From positions 6,982,099-7,046,098 of the forward strand of contig CM055200.1 in NCBI GenBank assembly GCA_029224185.1: a stretch of 64,000 nt of DNA. Direction: 5' to 3'. Source of the DNA: Karalla daura (taxonomy: Eukaryota > Chordata > Actinopteri > Chaetodontiformes > Leiognathidae). The translations under genes and the position numbers were made by a program. Numbering within the stretch: the stretch's first letter is position 1; each line of letters begins with the position of its first letter. The notes under the pieces were generated by a model. That model did no database searches, was not told the origin of the DNA, and saw nothing but the letters and a program-made list of their open reading frames with translations. This document shows positions 60,129-64,000 of this stretch, piece after piece.

Positions 60129-60412
60129 CAGATGGGAGGGTGGCTTACACGACGGTGATGGGACAAACCTGTGCACTTATTGCTGTGTGTGTGAAGTCCA
60201 AATGATTTAAATAGGTCAACATTATATTGTGTATACATTTGTGTGTTAGCATTTGTGTTTGCATGTATCTTTTGTTGAAGATTTTAAGCATGTGCATGTA
60301 CCTTTTCTGTGTTTGTGTGTGTGTAGACCTGGCTTTTCAGGCTGTGAATTGGTTTGTTTGTGTGGAGCAGATTGCTGGTGGGTGGACTTTGGTCGCAGAC
60401 TAAACAAAAGAA

Positions 60413-60414
<2 letters not shown>

Positions 60415-60466
<52 letters not shown>
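60415..60466 (+). repeat. (GT)n microsatellite
   Basis: About 26 GT units. Confidence 0.96.
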
Positions 60467-60470
<4 letters not shown>

Positions 60471-60711
60471 ATATGTACATGGTCTGTACTTGTGTGGATG
60501 GATGAAAAGCGTGTCAACATGGGTGCCTGTTTGTGCACATTTGCCATTGCACGTATGGGTGATTGTGTTAAGAATCTAACTGTTTAATATACAGAGAACA
60601 AGAGTGTGTTTGTAGCCTGGTGTCTGCACTTACAGCATATAATATGATAGTGAAAACAGGGTGATTTTATTAACAAGATTCTGACACAGCTTAACACAGA
60701 GCATTACTGTG

Positions 60712-60738
60712 TGTCAGTGTGTGTGTGTGTGTGTGTGT
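60712..60738 (+). repeat. (GT)n microsatellite
   Basis: About 12 GT units with one CA interruption at the start. Confidence 0.9.
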
Positions 60739-61970
60739 CCACACACGCACTGTTTACATGCAGTGGTTTTATGAGACAAAGCTGATAATGATGTTGGCCG
60801 CAGTGGGAAACCACAACAATAGGCTGACAGCGCTCAGCCAGGCCTCCTCTAATAAGCTCCAGTCTGCTCACTAATACACATAATCCTGACTTTATGGAGG
60901 CTAATGGAAACACAAGAAAGGTTACACACACATTCACATGGGTGCACACACAAACAAACACGCAGATACACACACACACACCTGCCGCAGGGTGGCCGTC
61001 AGTCCCACACGGACTTACAGGCCCCAGTGTTTAACTACGAGTGTTCTCTGTCACTCCTGTTTCATGTGATATCTTCATGTTTGCTCACATAACATGCGGT
61101 ACATCCAGGCACACCTCCTGGATCGAATTGCACATATCGTTTCTACACTGTGTCACTGTTCCTGTTACATTTCAGAAATGCCCAGCATTGACAAAACATG
61201 GCACAGAGATCACAGCAACATCGCTGTCACAACTGAACAAGCATGAATTTAGTGCTCACAGATACTAAGAAAGTTCTCAGGTTATTCTGCACCAAAATGT
61301 ATTGAATACAGTATTATGGCTGGCTTGAGGGAAAACAACTCAAATCCGTGGCGTGGTTTTGAAATACAAAATGAATAAAAGTGAAAAATATGGTTGTGAT
61401 TGAGCCCACAGAAGCCTGGAGGGGAAATATAAATCATGGTCGGCCTGAGACCTTCAGGTGTCCATCTGTTGAAGGCTGTTCAATAACTTTCCTTGGATGC
61501 TTCTACTGTAGAAAAAAAAGACACGTCCAATAACTTGTTTTCTGTTTCCTTGATGGGGCTTTTTCAGCTCTGCCAGGAGGTTGGTAGAGCTCCCAGCCTG
61601 CAGTCTCTTTATCAGTGTGATACTGAGCAGGGCCGTAAAAACAATGTTTATGTTAATGGTCATTTTTACTGGACAGCACTATGCAAAACAGTTGAAGGAG
61701 CCATAAACAGCAGCCCGTCTTGCCTTTTGTCTCAGAGGATTGTGCGTGTGCATCCCAGAGTGTATATGCCAGAGTGTGTACGTCAGACCCTCCTCTGCGT
61801 CTATTAAACTACTTCCTATCATCACTGGGAATTTCCCCCAAGTCTCCCTCTTTCTGCCTCTCTCTCTGCTGTCCGCCTATCTCACTGTCCCTACACTCCT
61901 ATCTGCAGAATATCTTGTTAACCTAATAAGGAGTTTGGAGAATCCGAGGGACTCCCTCACACATACCCGG

Positions 61971-61971
<1 letters not shown>

Positions 61972-62022
<51 letters not shown>
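61972..62022 (+). repeat. (CA)n microsatellite
   Basis: About 25 CA units, uninterrupted. Confidence 0.96.
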
Positions 62023-62029
<7 letters not shown>

Positions 62030-62661
62030 CAACCATAAACACACATCTTTGACGAGCTTGTAAATCTGATCCAATATAACACGATAACTTCCACAAACCT
62101 CCCCACTGGTTAAAGCTGTTTCTAAGTGACATCCTTTTTTGGTAGTTGAACACTTGAGAACACATTGTTTTTTCTCCATTACCTTTGTGATTGTGTGTAC
62201 TGTGTCCATCCCTGAGGCGTTTGGCCTCTCAGGATGACACTTCACCTCCTTCCATCCAGTTATCGATGAGGGAGAAGTTTCCATGTCAACCATCATTTAA
62301 CAAGAGTTCTGTGTACGCTTGGACGTTGATGGCACAATGAGCTCACACAGTTCAGTCAAAAGATGTATTTTCCAAATCGAGTCCCGTATTGTAAATGTAA
62401 CCATAGACATAGAAGCAGATGGTTCAAACCATCTTCCTTGGCTCGCCTCAGCGTTGCAAATTAACGCGGCAAAGTTCGCCAAAAGTTGAAACCCAAGCAC
62501 AACATTTCTTTACTTGTAAGACTCCGCTCGGGGACTTGCAAAGAACTGGAGAGATAGCAGAGAGTGTTTTCTAGTCATTCCACTCTGACTTAAGTGAGCG
62601 ATGACTGAGCTTAGGAATTTACAAGTAGTCTACTGGACAAACAGAGCCAGTCCCACACACA

Positions 62662-62664
62662 TAT

Positions 62665-62712
<48 letters not shown>
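62662..62712 (+). repeat. (CA)n microsatellite
   Basis: About 24 CA units with one TG interruption near the start. Confidence 0.95.
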
Positions 62713-62715
<3 letters not shown>

Positions 62716-62880
62716 GGCATATAATTGCAGTTAAATACTTAGAGCTTAGCGAAGATGAGATGGGTGACATTTCGCGAGGCTGTACACCAAAATCATATTC
62801 CATTATAATGCAGATTTTCTGCTATACATACAGTAGGAACCAACTTAATGAGAGTGGCGAAAGTACATTTTGCGTGTGCA

Positions 62881-62889
<9 letters not shown>

Positions 62890-62918
<29 letters not shown>
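62890..62918 (+). repeat. (GA)n microsatellite
   Basis: About 14 GA units, directly after a GT run. Confidence 0.94.
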
Positions 62919-62922
<4 letters not shown>

Positions 62923-64000
62923 GCAGCGAGAGAGTGGGTATGAATGCTAATCAGCTGATGCTGCCAAACCAGCTGCAGCGCTCCATCATTTCCAGGCCAT
63001 TTATGAGCTCTAAGCTGCATGATGGGATCAGCGCTGATGGAGAGTGACGCACAGTCAAGTGGAGTGGAGAGCCTCAGGAACCACAGGCCACAACTGCGGA
63101 AGTCAAACACCTCCCCTTTCTTCCAAATGTTCCGTGGTAATATCAGAGGCCTGACCTCGTAAACAAAGCCCCATCACATTTGCTAATGTTCGAAAACTTC
63201 TGCAAAGCAGTTCCACTCAGTAAAGTTCACGGATAACTCATTAGAATTAGGACACTGATACGATGCTACGTGTAAAACACATCCCCGTGATGCTTTGGTG
63301 CATTGAAAGTGGGTGTGAAACATAGATTTCAACACAGTAGATGAAGGTAGAAAATGAGCATGATTGCTATGAAATGAAAACCCTGTGGTGACACCACAAG
63401 CTTATAACAGTACGTATGCTGGCTGTAACATGAGAAAATTAGGAATGGAGTCTCATGATGTCCAGAACGGACTTAGCACATTCCTACTAGTATTAGCAGC
63501 GAATGCTTCGACCGTCAAAATTTATCAGCGACCAGAGATCGCAGGTCATTCTACCTGTACTTATACCTGGCATATATGGCATTAAGGTACATAACTAAAC
63601 TGCTTTTATCTATGGTCCATTGTTCAATCAAGATAGAAACTAATACCTGATTGGCTGACTGGGCTAGTTTTTTGAATTTCTACAGAAAAGTACTAAAACA
63701 TTGCCCAATTCATCTACACTGACTACTTTACATGGACAGATTATTTAATCTTCGACACACAAATGATGAAAATCTCTTCTCAGTTCTTCGGTTCTTTGGG
63801 ATTGAGCCTCGACTGAAGCTGCAAAGCGCCTAGAATATGCTGATTTGATGCTTCCTAAATGTGGGAAGACGGATGGGGGGAGGATATCGTCTCTGTCATG
63901 TCAAAACAAGTGATTAAAAAGCTTTTCCTTGGCTGTTGATTCGCACAGTTCAGAGAGCACAGAAAAATGGTTTAGTATTTCCCTTTGAGAGATGTGTTGG

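Larger units (their letters stand above)
54558..64000 (-). other. slc8a intron upstream of exon A (open to the right edge)
   Basis: At least 9.4 kb, with no exon seen. It contains a dozen CA/GT arrays, repeat relics at 56590-56770 and 57090-57315, and a GA array at 62890-62918. The large exon with TM1-5 and CBD1 should lie beyond the right edge. Confidence 0.6.

Overview
The window is vertebrate nuclear DNA, almost certainly from a teleost fish. It has spliced genes with GT-AG introns, no operons, very frequent (CA)n/(GT)n arrays, and many decayed copies of interspersed repeats of the kind common in fish (tRNA-derived SINE heads, LINE tails, an RTE-like reverse-transcriptase C-terminus). Coding sequence is only about 2.4 kb of 64 kb.

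Two genes can be supported, and they face each other. On the plus strand, 4049-7793 holds a compact six-exon gene that joins in frame to a 432-residue protein. It starts in a near-perfect Kozak context with an MGxxxS N-terminus (possible N-myristoylation) and ends just before an AATAAA at 7835. I do not recognise its family. On the minus strand, from 54557 down to 23574 and continuing beyond the right edge, lies the 3' half of a sodium/calcium exchanger gene (SLC8A/NCX family, closest by eye to SLC8A1). Eight exons are present: the mutually exclusive exons A and B of the second Ca-binding domain, the end of the cytosolic loop, and all C-terminal membrane segments with the alpha-2 repeat. The large exon for TM1-5 and CBD1 is not here and should lie upstream (to the right).

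Layout: 1-4048 is flank with a telomere-like degenerate repeat at the very start; 4049-7840 is the unknown gene; 7841-16748 is intergenic with microsatellites and repeat relics; 16749-23573 is quiet sequence that may be a long exchanger 3' UTR; 23574-54557 holds the exchanger exons separated by introns of 36 nt-scale context up to 10.6 kb; 54558-64000 is intron, very rich in CA arrays.

The items most worth a second look are: the A/B exon pair, whose splice phases permit exactly one of the two; the UG-repeat-rich 321-bp intron between them; a near-perfect 68-nt hairpin in an exchanger intron at 43035-43102; a 0.5-kb polypurine tract with a G-quadruplex motif near 47.9 kb; and the unrecognised six-exon gene. 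I saw no CRISPR, operon, tRNA gene, rRNA gene or intact transposon.
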